Counted from the stretch's first letter, positions 34,076-43,098 are shown. The stretch: DNA of 64,000 nucleotides from LMUY01 sp964235495 (GCA_964235495.1 CAXSAX010000017.1:1-64000), one strand, 5' to 3'. The notes: generated by a model from the sequence alone, not told the origin. A program made the numbers and translations.

Positions 34076-35193
34076 TGTTGCGCAGCCCTGTCACGCGGCG
34101 CGCATTGGCGCTGGAGGGCCACGCCCTGACGGCGGCCGGCGAGCGGTGGCCGGTGGTGGACGGCATCGCCTTTCTGCGCGCCGACCGCCGCGCCCTGGCC
34201 GACGCCGCGCTGGCCCGGCTGGACGCGGGCGATGCGGAGGCGGCGCTGGTGCTGCTGCTGGGCGACCAGGACGGCTGGGCGCGCACCCCGCCGCCCTCCG
34301 AGGACGCCCGCCGCCAAGCGGTGCGCGAGCGGGATGCGCTGAGCTTCCGCCAGGCGATGGATCTGCTCGCCTTCGGCCCGGTCGGCACCTATTTCGCCCA
34401 TCGCTGGTCGGACCCCACCTTCCTGTCCGGCCTGGCGCTCGCGCAGTCGTACTGGGGCGCGCCGCGCCTTGTGCTGGAGCTGGCGTGCGGCGCCGGGCAC
34501 TTCCTGCGCGCCTTCGCCGGCCAGGCGGGCGAGGTGGTGGGCGGCGACCTGGTGTTCGCCAAGCTGTGGCTGGCCCGGCACTGGGTCGCCCCGGCAGCGA
34601 CGCTGGTGTGCTTCGACGCCGCCGAGCCGTGGCCGTTCTCGGACCGGGCGGCGGACCTGCTGTTCTGCCATGACGCGTTCTACTTCCTGCCGGAAAAGCC
34701 GCGCGTGGCGGCCGAGATGCTGCGGGTGGCGACGCGGGTGCTGGTCGGCCACATGCACAACGCCCTGGTGGACAACCTGTCCTCCGGCGCGCCGCTGGAG
34801 CCGGCCACCTACGCCGCCATGTTCCCCGCCCCCGACCTGTTCGACGACCGGGAGCTGACGGCGGCCTTGCTGGAGGCGCGCACCCCGCGCAAGGCAAGCC
34901 TGGCGGAGCTGGCGGATGCGCCGGCGGTGGCGCTGGCGATGGGCACGGCAGCCCCGGGCCCGGCCGCCGGGCCGCTGACCGCGCCGCCCCCCGGCGCGCG
35001 GCTGCGGCGCAACCCGTTGTACGAAGCCGGCGCGATCCACTGGCCGTCCGAGCGCTACGAGCGGGAATACGGCCCGCTGGCGACCTACCCCGCGCGCACC
35101 GACGCGCCGGAAGCCGCCCTGGCCGGCGAGACCGCCGCCATCGACGCGCTCGCCCGCCGCCGGGTGCTGCTGGACCTGCCGGAGCGGTGGTGA
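34075..35193 (+). CDS. Class I SAM-dependent methyltransferase in the inositol operon
   Basis: This 372-residue protein has an N-terminal Trm112-like stretch (MLRSPVTRRALALEGHALTA, WPVVDGIAFLRA, without cysteines) and a methyltransferase core with LVLELACGAGHFLRAFAG, VVGGDLVFAKL and LLFCHDAFYFLPEKPRVAAE. The C-terminal 100 residues are unique to it (RNPLYEAGAIHWPSERYERE). It starts in a TGATG overlap and ends in a GTGA overlap. The target may be the pathway's sugar or cyclitol; nothing in the sequence fixes this. Confidence 0.8.
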   Translation: MLRSPVTRRALALEGHALTAAGERWPVVDGIAFLRADRRALADAALARLDAGDAEAALVLLLGDQDGWARTPPPSEDARRQAVRERDALSFRQAMDLLAFGPVGTYFAHRWSDPTFLSGLALAQSYWGAPRLVLELACGAGHFLRAFAGQAGEVVGGDLVFAKLWLARHWVAPAATLVCFDAAEPWPFSDRAADLLFCHDAFYFLPEKPRVAAEMLRVATRVLVGHMHNALVDNLSSGAPLEPATYAAMFPAPDLFDDRELTAALLEARTPRKASLAELADAPAVALAMGTAAPGPAAGPLTAPPPGARLRRNPLYEAGAIHWPSERYEREYGPLATYPARTDAPEAALAGETAAIDALARRRVLLDLPERW

Positions 35194-36200
35194 GCATCCG
35201 CTGGGGCGTCGCCGGGTGCGGCTGGGTGGCGCGGGACTACGGCGCGCCGGCCATCGCCGCCTCGGCCAACGGCACGCTGGCGGCGCTGCACGATGTGTCG
35301 CCGGCCTCGCTGGCCCGCATGGCGGCGCTGTTCCCCGGCGCCGCGCCCCACGCCGACCCGGCCAGCTTCCTCGCCGCCATCGACGCCGTGTATGTCGCCT
35401 CCCCCAACGACGCCCACCGCCCCCTGGTGGAGGCCGCCGCCACCGCCGGGGTGCCGGTGCTGTGCGAGAAGCCGATGGCCACCACCCTGGCCGACGCCCG
35501 CGCCATGGTGGCCGCTTGCGAGCGCGCCCGCGTGCCCTACGCCACCGCGTTCGACCAGCGCTTCCACCCGGCGCACCAGCATTTGGCCGGGCTGGTGCGG
35601 GGCGGCGCGCTCGGCGCTATCACCGCCGTGCGAATCGCCTATTGCTGCTGGGTTGATGCCAACTTCCAGGGCGATAACTGGCGCATCGACCCGGCGCGCG
35701 CCGGCGGCGGGGCGCTGATGGACCTGGCGCCGCACGGGCTGGACCTGGCCTGCTTCCTGCTGGACGACCGGCTGACCGACATCGCCGCCCTGGGCCAGTC
35801 CCGCGTGCACGGCTATGCAGTGGAGGATGGCGCGATGCTGGTCGCCCGCACCGGGCGCGGCGTGCTGGTGCAGTTGCACGTCGCCTATAACTGCCCCGAG
35901 ACGCTGCCGCGCCGCCGCCTGGAGGTGTTGGGCACCGCCGGGCAGGTGGTCGCCACCGACACCATGGGCCAGACGCCGGGCGGCACGCTGCTGCACACGG
36001 ACGCGGCCACCGGCCGCGCGGCGCTGCTGGACGTGCCCGGCGCGGACCGTTCGCCGTTCCTCAACCAGGTGGAGGCGTTCGCCGCGGCGCTGCTGGACGG
36101 CCAGCCCTTCCCGTTCCCGCCCGCGCACGACCTGCACGTCATGGAGCTGGTGCTGCGCGCCCAGCGCCAGGCACAGCCGGGGCTGTCGCATGCCGCCTGA
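35190..36200 (+). CDS. Gfo/Idh/MocA-family NAD(P)-dependent oxidoreductase
   Basis: This 336-residue enzyme has the dinucleotide motif WGVAGCGWVARDYG, the family EKP motif in VLCEKPMATT, and DLAPHGLDLACFLL with the catalytic-type His. Members oxidise or reduce hydroxyls of inositols and sugars (inositol 2-dehydrogenase, glucose-fructose oxidoreductase). The GTG start overlaps the preceding stop (GTGA). It is encoded between the methyltransferase and the YcaO gene; oxidation of a cyclitol or glycosyl hydroxyl is the natural hypothesis. Confidence 0.88.
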   Translation: MSIRWGVAGCGWVARDYGAPAIAASANGTLAALHDVSPASLARMAALFPGAAPHADPASFLAAIDAVYVASPNDAHRPLVEAAATAGVPVLCEKPMATTLADARAMVAACERARVPYATAFDQRFHPAHQHLAGLVRGGALGAITAVRIAYCCWVDANFQGDNWRIDPARAGGGALMDLAPHGLDLACFLLDDRLTDIAALGQSRVHGYAVEDGAMLVARTGRGVLVQLHVAYNCPETLPRRRLEVLGTAGQVVATDTMGQTPGGTLLHTDAATGRAALLDVPGADRSPFLNQVEAFAAALLDGQPFPFPPAHDLHVMELVLRAQRQAQPGLSHAA

Positions 36201-37713
36201 CCACCACCTGCCGCCCGACATGCCGGCCGCGGCGGCGGCCTACGTGGCCTCCATGCCGCCGGGCCGGGTGGAGCTGTTCAGCCTCGCGGCGTTGGACCGC
36301 ACGGGCGTCGCCTGCTGGAACGCCATCTTTCTCAACGCGGACGGCACGCGGTTCCACGGCGTCACCCCGCACGGCGTCGGCTACGGCACCACGGACGCCG
36401 AGGCGATCATCGGCACCACGGGGGAGCTGGCCGAGGCGGTGCATTCCGCCGGCGCCATCGCCCGCTTCCCCCGCCGCACCGGCAGCTACGCCGCCCTGGC
36501 CGCCGAATTGGGCGCGTCCGCCATTGCCGACCCGCTGACGCTCTGCCTGCCCGCCGGCAGCCCGGTGGACCACGACACCCCCCTGGAATGGGTGCGCGCG
36601 CAACGCTGGCCCGGCGGCGGCGGCGTGCTGGTGCCGACGGAGATCGCCGCCTGCTCGGTGGGGGACCTCACGCCGGGCTACAAGCCGTTCATCACCCCCA
36701 TCACCAACGGGCTCGGCGCCGGGCCGACGCTGGACTTCGCCATCGGCCATGGCCTGTGCGAGCTGCTGCAGCGCGACGGCAACGGCCTCGGCTTCCGCGC
36801 CATGGACCGCGGCATCGTGCTCGATTTTGGCGAAGGCGGGGGCGAGGACGGCCCGGCCGACCCGCGCACCCGTGCCCTGCTCGCCCGGCTGCGGGAGCTG
36901 GGCATCGACGTGCTGCCCAAGTTCGCCTCCGACGAGTTCGGCGTCGCCAACGTGTATTGCGTGGGCGGCGAGCGGGACGCCGCGCCGCCGTTCCCCATCA
37001 TGGTGACCGCCGCCGGGGAGGCGGCGTCGCTCGACCGGGAGCAGGCGCTGCGCAAGGCGCTGTTCGAGTTCGCCGCCGCGAGGGTGCGCAAGCGGTTCAG
37101 CCACGCGCCGCTGGCGGACATCGCCGCGGCGGTGCCGCCGGGCTACGTCGAGCGGTTCCGCGGCTACCACTCGCTGGACGGCGAGGAGAGCCGGGCGCTG
37201 CGGGCGATGACCGAGTGGTGCGCGGCGGACGCGCCGACCCTGCGCGGCCACTTGGCGGACACCGTGCTGTCCCGCCAGGCCACCAAGCGGTTCGACGAGC
37301 TGCCGCGCTGGGACGGGCCGCTATCCGGCACCCTGCTGGTCGCCGAACTGGCCCGCCGCTTCGCCGCCGCCGGCATGGAGATTCTGTTCGTTGACTTCTC
37401 GCCGCCGAATGCCGGCGGCGTGCACGTGGTGAAGGCGATCGTGCCCGGGCTGGAGGTGGAGACCATGAGCTACCACCGCATCGGCGAGCGCGGGGTGCGC
37501 AAGCTGATGCGGCGAGGCTCGCCCCTGGCCGGCGTGGGCGCGCCGCCCGCCGGCGCCGCCCCGGTTCCCCTGCCCGCCGGTGCTGCGGAGCGGCTGGGCG
37601 GCCCGGCCTGGCTGGACGTGGCGGCGGTGGACCGCATCGTGGGGCCGCTCTATCCGCTGTACCGCGAGCCGGAGGTGCACCACGCCCCCCTGGTGATGGA
37701 GGCCCGGCGATGA
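36190..37713 (+). CDS. YcaO-family ATP-dependent enzyme
   Basis: This 507-residue protein has the YcaO ATP/Mg site spread through ITNGLGAGPTLDFAIGHGLC and ELLQRDGNG, the helix QALRKALFEFAAARVRKRF, the segment FVDFSPPNAGGVHVVKAIVP and RGVRKLMRRGSP. YcaO enzymes activate amides or thioamides with ATP, usually in peptides. Here there is no TfuA, no cyclodehydratase partner and no evident precursor peptide, and the C terminus is not the usual Pro-rich tail. It overlaps the oxidoreductase gene by 11 bases and the next by four. Family is certain; substrate is open and possibly non-peptidic. Confidence 0.88.
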   Translation: MPPDHHLPPDMPAAAAAYVASMPPGRVELFSLAALDRTGVACWNAIFLNADGTRFHGVTPHGVGYGTTDAEAIIGTTGELAEAVHSAGAIARFPRRTGSYAALAAELGASAIADPLTLCLPAGSPVDHDTPLEWVRAQRWPGGGGVLVPTEIAACSVGDLTPGYKPFITPITNGLGAGPTLDFAIGHGLCELLQRDGNGLGFRAMDRGIVLDFGEGGGEDGPADPRTRALLARLRELGIDVLPKFASDEFGVANVYCVGGERDAAPPFPIMVTAAGEAASLDREQALRKALFEFAAARVRKRFSHAPLADIAAAVPPGYVERFRGYHSLDGEESRALRAMTEWCAADAPTLRGHLADTVLSRQATKRFDELPRWDGPLSGTLLVAELARRFAAAGMEILFVDFSPPNAGGVHVVKAIVPGLEVETMSYHRIGERGVRKLMRRGSPLAGVGAPPAGAAPVPLPAGAAERLGGPAWLDVAAVDRIVGPLYPLYREPEVHHAPLVMEARR

Positions 37714-38540
37714 GCCTGCGCTTCGCCTTCAACACCAACGGCGCGGCCCACCACCGGCTGGACGATGCGCTGACCCTGATCGCCGAGGCGGGCTACGACG
37801 GCGTGGCGCTCACGCTCGACATCCACCACCTCGACCCGTACGACCCGGACTTCCTGCTCAACACCCGCCATGTCGCGGCGAGGCTGCGGGCGCTGAGCCT
37901 GAGCTGCGTGGTGGAGACGGGCGCGCGCTTCCTGCTGGACCCCCGCGCCAAGCACGAGCCGACGCTGCTCACCGCCGACCCGGACGGCCGCGCCCGCCGG
38001 GTCGATTTCCTCACCCGCGCGCTGACGGTGGTGGCCGAGACGGGTGGCGAGGCGATGAGCTTCTGGGCCGGCGTGCCCAAGCCCGGCGTGACGCGCGAGC
38101 AGGCGCGCGGCTGGCTGCTGGAGGGCGTGGAGCAGGTGGTGCAGGTGGCGCAGGCGATGGGCGTCACCGCCGCGCTGGAGCCGGAGCCGGGAATGCTGGT
38201 CGAGACGGTGGACGACTGGCGGGCGCTCGGCGTGCCGGACCTGGCGCTGGCGCTCGACACCGGGCACTGCCTCGTCACCGGCGAGCGGGACCCGGCGGCG
38301 GCGGTGGCGGAGTTCGCGGCCGTGCTCGGTACGGTGACGATCGAGGACATGCGGCGCGGCGCGCACGTCCACCTGCCGTTCGGCGAGGGCGACATGGACG
38401 TGCCCGGCGTGCTGCGGGCGTTGCAGACCATCGGGTTCGGCAAGCTGGTCTGCGTCGAGCTGTCCCGCGAGAGTCACCGGGCGGACCTGATGATCCCCGC
38501 CGCCCTGGCCGCGTTGCGCGCCGCCACCCCGAGCGGCTGA
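37710..38540 (+). CDS. TIM-barrel sugar-phosphate isomerase/epimerase-like protein
   Basis: This 276-residue AP_endonuc_2-family protein has typical beta-strand metal ligands: a Glu in ALEPEPGML, D-T-G-H in ALDTGHCLV, an acidic pair in VTIEDMRRGAHVHLPFGEGD and a last Glu in VCVELSRESHRA. This is the metal site of xylose-isomerase-like epimerases, including inosose isomerase IolI and dehydratase IolE. It follows the YcaO gene with an ATGA overlap. With the Gfo/Idh/MocA enzyme it suggests keto-cyclitol or keto-sugar isomerisation. Confidence 0.85.
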   Translation: MSLRFAFNTNGAAHHRLDDALTLIAEAGYDGVALTLDIHHLDPYDPDFLLNTRHVAARLRALSLSCVVETGARFLLDPRAKHEPTLLTADPDGRARRVDFLTRALTVVAETGGEAMSFWAGVPKPGVTREQARGWLLEGVEQVVQVAQAMGVTAALEPEPGMLVETVDDWRALGVPDLALALDTGHCLVTGERDPAAAVAEFAAVLGTVTIEDMRRGAHVHLPFGEGDMDVPGVLRALQTIGFGKLVCVELSRESHRADLMIPAALAALRAATPSG

Positions 38541-39758
38541 ATGCGCATCTGCTTCGTCTCCCGCCGCTTCTTCCCGGCGATCTCCGGCATGAGCGTGTAC
38601 GCGCTCAACCTACTGCGCGAGCTGGTCGCGGCGGGTCACGAGGTCACCATGATCAGCCAGTATCGCGGCGACGCGTTCGGCGTGCGCGTCTATGGCGGCG
38701 GCCCGCCGCCGCCGGTGCCCGGCGTCCGCGTCATCGGCCTGGAGCAGCTGGGCGAGCAGACCACCGGCGACTTCGAGACCGACATCGCGGTCATGCGCGC
38801 CGCCATCGTCGCCGAGTACCGCAGCGCCCCGTTCGACATCTTGCACGCCCAGTACGGCTACCCCACCGGCTGGGCCGCCCTGGAAGCCTCGCGCGACATC
38901 CCCGTGCCCACCGTGGTCTCCATCCAGGGCGGCGACGGCCACTGGGTCGGCTCCTGCTGCGAGACGCACCGGCTGGCCATGGTGCGGGTGCTGGAGCATG
39001 CCGGGGCGGTGCTGATCGGCTGCCGCTCCTTCGCCGACGAGGTGGTGCACCGCCTGGGCACCGACCCGGCGCGCCTGACGGTCGTGCCCGGCGCGGTGGA
39101 CACCTCCCGCTTCACGCCCGCCGGCCGCCCGCCCAACGCCCCGCCCGTGCTGCTCTACCACGGCCGGGTGGACGCGCGGAAAGGCGTGCTGGACATGCTG
39201 GACGCGCTGGCCCCGCTCGCGGCGGAGGGCGTGCCGTTCGAGCTGCTGGTGTCCGGCATCGGCCCGACCTACGACGAGACCGAAGCGCGCATCGCGCAGC
39301 TGGGCCTGGGCGCGCAGGCCCGCATGACCGGCTACGTCGATTACGCCGACGTGCCGGACGTGTACCGCCAGGCGGACATCTTCGTCTCGCCCACCTACGC
39401 CGAGGGGTTCTCCAACACCATCCTGGAAGCGATGGCGAGCGGCCTGGCCGTCGTGTCCTGCCGCTGCGTCGGCGTGGTCGATTGCATCCGGGACGGCGAG
39501 AACGGGCTGCTCACCGAACCCGGCGACGTGCCCGCGCTGACCGCGGCGCTGCGCCGGGTGCTGACGGACCCGGCGGAGCGCGCCAGGCTGGCCGCGGCGG
39601 GGCTGGAGGAGTGCCGCCGGGTGTATTCGTGGCGGGCGGTGAGCGGGCAGATCATGCAGGTGTACGCCGACCTGGCCGGCAGCCGGCCCGATCGCGACTG
39701 GCCGGTGGAACTGCCGCGTGCGCCATGCCGTTTCAGGCAGGACCCCCACCTGCTCTGA
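38541..39758 (+). CDS. GT4-family glycosyltransferase (MshA/BshA-like role)
   Basis: This 405-residue GT-B enzyme starts RICFVSRRFFPAISGMSVYA and contains VVPGAVDTSRFTP, LLYHGRVDARKGVLDML and the donor-site motif SPTYAEGFSNTILEAMASG (E-x7-E). GT4 members include MshA (GlcNAc to inositol phosphate) and BshA (GlcNAc to malate). The ATG directly follows the stop of the isomerase gene, and the PIG-L deacetylase gene comes next, the same pairing as in low-molecular-weight thiol pathways. Transfer of GlcNAc to an inositol is inferred from context. Confidence 0.88.
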   Translation: MRICFVSRRFFPAISGMSVYALNLLRELVAAGHEVTMISQYRGDAFGVRVYGGGPPPPVPGVRVIGLEQLGEQTTGDFETDIAVMRAAIVAEYRSAPFDILHAQYGYPTGWAALEASRDIPVPTVVSIQGGDGHWVGSCCETHRLAMVRVLEHAGAVLIGCRSFADEVVHRLGTDPARLTVVPGAVDTSRFTPAGRPPNAPPVLLYHGRVDARKGVLDMLDALAPLAAEGVPFELLVSGIGPTYDETEARIAQLGLGAQARMTGYVDYADVPDVYRQADIFVSPTYAEGFSNTILEAMASGLAVVSCRCVGVVDCIRDGENGLLTEPGDVPALTAALRRVLTDPAERARLAAAGLEECRRVYSWRAVSGQIMQVYADLAGSRPDRDWPVELPRAPCRFRQDPHLL

Positions 39759-39763
39759 GGCTT

Positions 39764-40510
39764 ATGCCGACCGCCCTGTTCATCTCGCCCCACCTGGACG
39801 ACGTGGCTTTCTCCTGCGGCGGGCTGGCCGCGGTGCTGGCGGACCGGGAGTGGCGGACGGTGCTGGCGACGGTGTTCACCCGCTCGGTCGTGCCGGCCGC
39901 CGGGTTCGCGCTGGCCTGCCAGCTGGACAAGGGCCTGCCGCCCGAGATCGACTACATGGCGCTGCGGCGGGAGGAGGACGCGGCCGCCGGGGCGTTGCTG
40001 GGCTTCAGTTCGGTCCGCTGGCTCGACCTGCTGGAAGCGCCGCACCGCGGCTACGAATCCGCCCCGGCGCTGTTCGGGCCGCTCCTCCCGGAGGACGCGG
40101 TGGCAGTCAGCGTGCTCGCCGCCCTGATGCAGCTCTCGGCGGAGCTGCAGCCGGATTTGTTCCTGGCGCCGCAGGGGCTCGGCAACCACGTGGACCACCA
40201 GCTGGTGGCCGCCGCCGTGGTGCGGGGCCTGCCGCCGGGCCGCACCGCCTTCTACCGCGATGCGCCCTACGCCCTGCGCCGGCCGGATGCCGAGCCGCTG
40301 CCGTACGTGCCGCGCGGCGAGCCCAGCACCGTGCCGGTCGCCGCCGGCCTGGGCCGCAAGATCGCCGCGGCGCAGGCCTACGGCAGCCAAGTCGGCCTGC
40401 AGTTCGGCGGCCCGGAGGCCCTGGCGCAGGCGCTGGGCGGCTTCGCCCTGCAGGAGGGCGGCGGCGTGGCGGCCGAGCGCTTCGTCGGCTGTCCGGTGGG
40501 GGCGGGATAG
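39764..40510 (+). CDS. PIG-L/LmbE-family zinc deacetylase (MshB/BshB-like role)
   Basis: This 248-residue enzyme has the zinc-site pair PHLDDVAFSCGG (H10, D12, D13) and GNHVDH (H142, D144, H145). PIG-L members remove N-acetyl groups from GlcNAc-inositol, GlcNAc-malate and similar compounds. It starts five bases after the glycosyltransferase gene with TGAGG upstream; an in-frame ATG at 39725 lies inside that gene. It appears to be the last gene of the tightly packed operon, as 118 bases without a gene follow. Confidence 0.88.
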   Translation: MPTALFISPHLDDVAFSCGGLAAVLADREWRTVLATVFTRSVVPAAGFALACQLDKGLPPEIDYMALRREEDAAAGALLGFSSVRWLDLLEAPHRGYESAPALFGPLLPEDAVAVSVLAALMQLSAELQPDLFLAPQGLGNHVDHQLVAAAVVRGLPPGRTAFYRDAPYALRRPDAEPLPYVPRGEPSTVPVAAGLGRKIAAAQAYGSQVGLQFGGPEALAQALGGFALQEGGGVAAERFVGCPVGAG

Positions 40511-40628
40511 TCGGCTCATTTGCAACTTGGCCCGGCGATGCTATCGGCGGCCATGCGCCAGACACATTGTGGGACCAGCATGGGACGCGTCGCCCTGACG
40601 TTGCCGGTTTCTCGCCGATTGAGTTGAA

Positions 40629-42491
40629 ATGAACGCCCTGCCGCCCCGCCCCCTTCAGGACCAACCGACCCCGGCCCCTGTCCGGGCTGTGCGGCTCGGC
40701 ACGTCCCGCGCCAGCCTGTGGGCGCGCCGGGCCGCTTTCGCCGGGCCGGTGGCGTTGCTGCCGCTGCTGGGCACCTGGCTGGCGGCCGGCCTCACCGCCG
40801 GCGCGCCCGGCCCCCTGCGCCCGGCGCTGCTGGCATTGCTGTTCGGCAACCTGCTGTATCTGGCGCTGACCGGCTGGCCCGGCGTGCTCGGCTTCCTCGC
40901 CCGGCTGGCTCGCCCCACCTTGGCTCACCCCACCTTGGCCAGCCCGCGCCCGGATGGCAGCAGCCGCACCGCCGTGCTGTTCCCGGTGTACAACGAGGAC
41001 CCGCGCGCCGTGTTCGCCGCCGTGGAGGCGATGGCGGAGGCGCTGGTCGAGCAGGGCGTGCCCGGCACGGACATCTTCGTGCTCAGCGACACGCAGGACC
41101 CGGCGACCGCCGCCGCCGAGCTGGTGGCCTTCGCCCGGCTGGAGCGCCAGTTCGGCAACCGGGTGCGCTACCGCCGCCGCCCGGAGAACCTGCGGCGCAA
41201 GGTCGGCAACATCGCCGAGTTCTGCGCCACCTGGTCCGCCCGCTACGACTGCATGGTGGTGCTGGACGCCGACAGCCTGATGAGCGCCGCCACCATCGCC
41301 GCGCTGGCCGGGCTGATGGAGGCGAACCCACAGGCTGGGCTGATCCAGACGGTGCCCTACGCCGTCGGGCGGGAGACGCTGTTCGCCCGCATCCAGCAAT
41401 TCGCCGCCCGGCTCTACACGCCGCTGCTGGTGGAGGGCCTCGCCTTCTGGCAGCGCGGCGACGGCAACTACTGGGGCCACAACGCCATCGTCCGCATCGC
41501 CCCGTTCATGGCGCATTGCGACCTGCCGACCCTGCCGGGGCGGGAGCCGTTCGGCGGCGAGATTCTGTGCCACGACGTGGTGGAGGCGGCCCTGATGCGC
41601 CGCGGCGGCTGGGAGGTGTGGCTGCTGCCCGCCCTGGGCGAGAGCTACGAGGCGCTGCCCGCCAACATGATCGACTTCGCCCAGCGGGAGCGCCGCTGGT
41701 GCCAGGGCAACCTGCAGCACCTGGGCGTGCTGCCCATGCCGGGGCTGCCGGCGGTAGGGCGCTACCACCTGGCGCTGGGCGTGCTGAACTACCTGTCCGG
41801 GCCGTTGCTGACCCTGTTCGCCGCCCTGGCCACGCTGGACGGGCTGCTCGGCGGCCAGTTCATGCAGCGCCTGCTCGGCCAGGCGTCGCCGCAGCGCACG
41901 GGGCTGATCGTGCTGACCTTCCTGCTGCTCTACGCCGCCAAGCTGTGCAGCCTGGCCGCCGCGCTGTGGGACGGGCGGGTGGCGGCCCGGTTCGGCGGGC
42001 GCGCCCGCCTGCTGGCCAGCGCGGCGCTGGAGCAGGCCGCCGCCATGATCAGCGCGCCGGTGCTGCTGGTGTTCTACACCCGGTTCATCCTGATGATGCT
42101 GCTCGGCCGCAGCGTCCGCTGGGACGCGCAGCCGCGCGACGACCGCGGCGTGTCCTGGGCCGAGGCGGCCCACCGGCTGCGGCTGCCGGCCGTCGTGGGG
42201 CTGGCCTGGCTGGCCGGCGTGTCGGCCCTCGGCGGCGCAGCGCTGCACTGGTCGCTGTCGCTGCTGCCGGGTCTGCTGCTGGCCGTGCCGTGCGCGGTGT
42301 GGAGCAGCCTGCGCACCGCCGGCCTGGCCGCCCGCCGCCGGGGCCTGTTCCTGACGGAGGACGAGCTGACGCCCAGCCCGATCCTGCGCGCCTTCGGCCG
42401 GGCGGTGGCGCGCGGCGCGCCGCCCTCCGCCGTGCGGCCCGCCAAGCCGCTCGCCTACCTGCATGCGCTCCCGGAAGGCGAGGCGGACTGA
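40629..42491 (+). CDS. opgH: Glucans biosynthesis glucosyltransferase H (OpgH/MdoH)
   Basis: This 620-residue inner-membrane GT2 enzyme polymerises the beta-1,2-glucan backbone of osmoregulated periplasmic glucans from UDP-glucose. It has two N-terminal membrane segments, VLFPVYNEDPRAVFAAVEAM, DSLMS after VVLDAD, GHNAIVRI, CHDVVEAALMRRGGW and the catalytic QRERRWCQGN near residue 353, then several C-terminal membrane segments. It is shorter than E. coli OpgH. OpgG is not adjacent. Its 3' end overlaps the convergent glycosylase gene by 37 bases. Confidence 0.9.
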   Translation: MNALPPRPLQDQPTPAPVRAVRLGTSRASLWARRAAFAGPVALLPLLGTWLAAGLTAGAPGPLRPALLALLFGNLLYLALTGWPGVLGFLARLARPTLAHPTLASPRPDGSSRTAVLFPVYNEDPRAVFAAVEAMAEALVEQGVPGTDIFVLSDTQDPATAAAELVAFARLERQFGNRVRYRRRPENLRRKVGNIAEFCATWSARYDCMVVLDADSLMSAATIAALAGLMEANPQAGLIQTVPYAVGRETLFARIQQFAARLYTPLLVEGLAFWQRGDGNYWGHNAIVRIAPFMAHCDLPTLPGREPFGGEILCHDVVEAALMRRGGWEVWLLPALGESYEALPANMIDFAQRERRWCQGNLQHLGVLPMPGLPAVGRYHLALGVLNYLSGPLLTLFAALATLDGLLGGQFMQRLLGQASPQRTGLIVLTFLLLYAAKLCSLAAALWDGRVAARFGGRARLLASAALEQAAAMISAPVLLVFYTRFILMMLLGRSVRWDAQPRDDRGVSWAEAAHRLRLPAVVGLAWLAGVSALGGAALHWSLSLLPGLLLAVPCAVWSSLRTAGLAARRRGLFLTEDELTPSPILRAFGRAVARGAPPSAVRPAKPLAYLHALPEGEAD

Positions 42492-43066
42492 GCCAGGGCC
42501 GCCGCCTGGGCGAACCCGGCCACCAGCCGGCGCGGGATGTCCGGGCTGGTGCACACGTAGATCGGGCTCGGATGCGGCACGCGGACCAGCTTCAGGCCAT
42601 GCAGCGCCGGCTCGGCCAGCGCGGCGATCCGGCCGCTCAGCACGGCGCAGCGCAGTTCCGGCAGCAGCGGCAGCAGCCCGGGCAGCGCCGCCAGCCCCTG
42701 CCGGATCTCGTCGCGGCGGGGCGCGCGATTGGGGCCGCCGGTGTGGATCACCCAGGGGACAGTGTTCCACAGCGCCAGCCAGCGCCGGTCGAGCCCCGCC
42801 TCCGCCAGGAAGCGCCGGAGGTTGGCGGCCGTGCCGGTCGGGTTGTCGGCGGAGACGAAGCCGGTGCGGCCAATGGACGGCCCCGGCGTCTCCAGCAGCA
42901 GCAGCACCCGCGCCGCGACCCCGCCATCCGCCGGGTCGAAGTCCGGGGTGGGGCCGTGCGCCGCGCGCAGCCCGGCCGCGAAATCCCGCAAGGGCGCCAT
43001 GGCCGGCGCCTGCAGCGCGGCGCGGCGGGCGGCCAGCACCACGGGGTCGGCAAGCGGCGCGGCCAT
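42455..43066 (-). CDS. Uracil-DNA glycosylase superfamily protein
   Basis: This 203-residue protein carries UDG-fold landmarks: LLLLETPGPSIGRTGF, TAANLRRFL, ALWNTVPWVIH in the place of the active-site region and RVPHPSP near the C terminus. These resemble the UDG-like family found with family 4/5 glycosylases; the usual catalytic water-activating Asp/Gly segment is altered (LETPGPS). DNA base-excision activity is likely but uncertain. It is convergent with opgH and divergent from the epimerase gene; an upstream extension to 43129 is not conserved. Confidence 0.72.
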   Translation of the reverse strand: MAAPLADPVVLAARRAALQAPAMAPLRDFAAGLRAAHGPTPDFDPADGGVAARVLLLLETPGPSIGRTGFVSADNPTGTAANLRRFLAEAGLDRRWLALWNTVPWVIHTGGPNRAPRRDEIRQGLAALPGLLPLLPELRCAVLSGRIAALAEPALHGLKLVRVPHPSPIYVCTSPDIPRRLVAGFAQAAALAQSASPSGSACR

Positions 43067-43098
43067 GCTAGGCTGCGCCACCACAGGAGGACGCCCCC

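Noticed and set aside
40107..42770. 887-codon open frame antisense to the deacetylase and opgH genes
   Set aside because: Composition is Gln/Arg/His-rich without any fold motif, while both sense genes have complete catalytic motifs.
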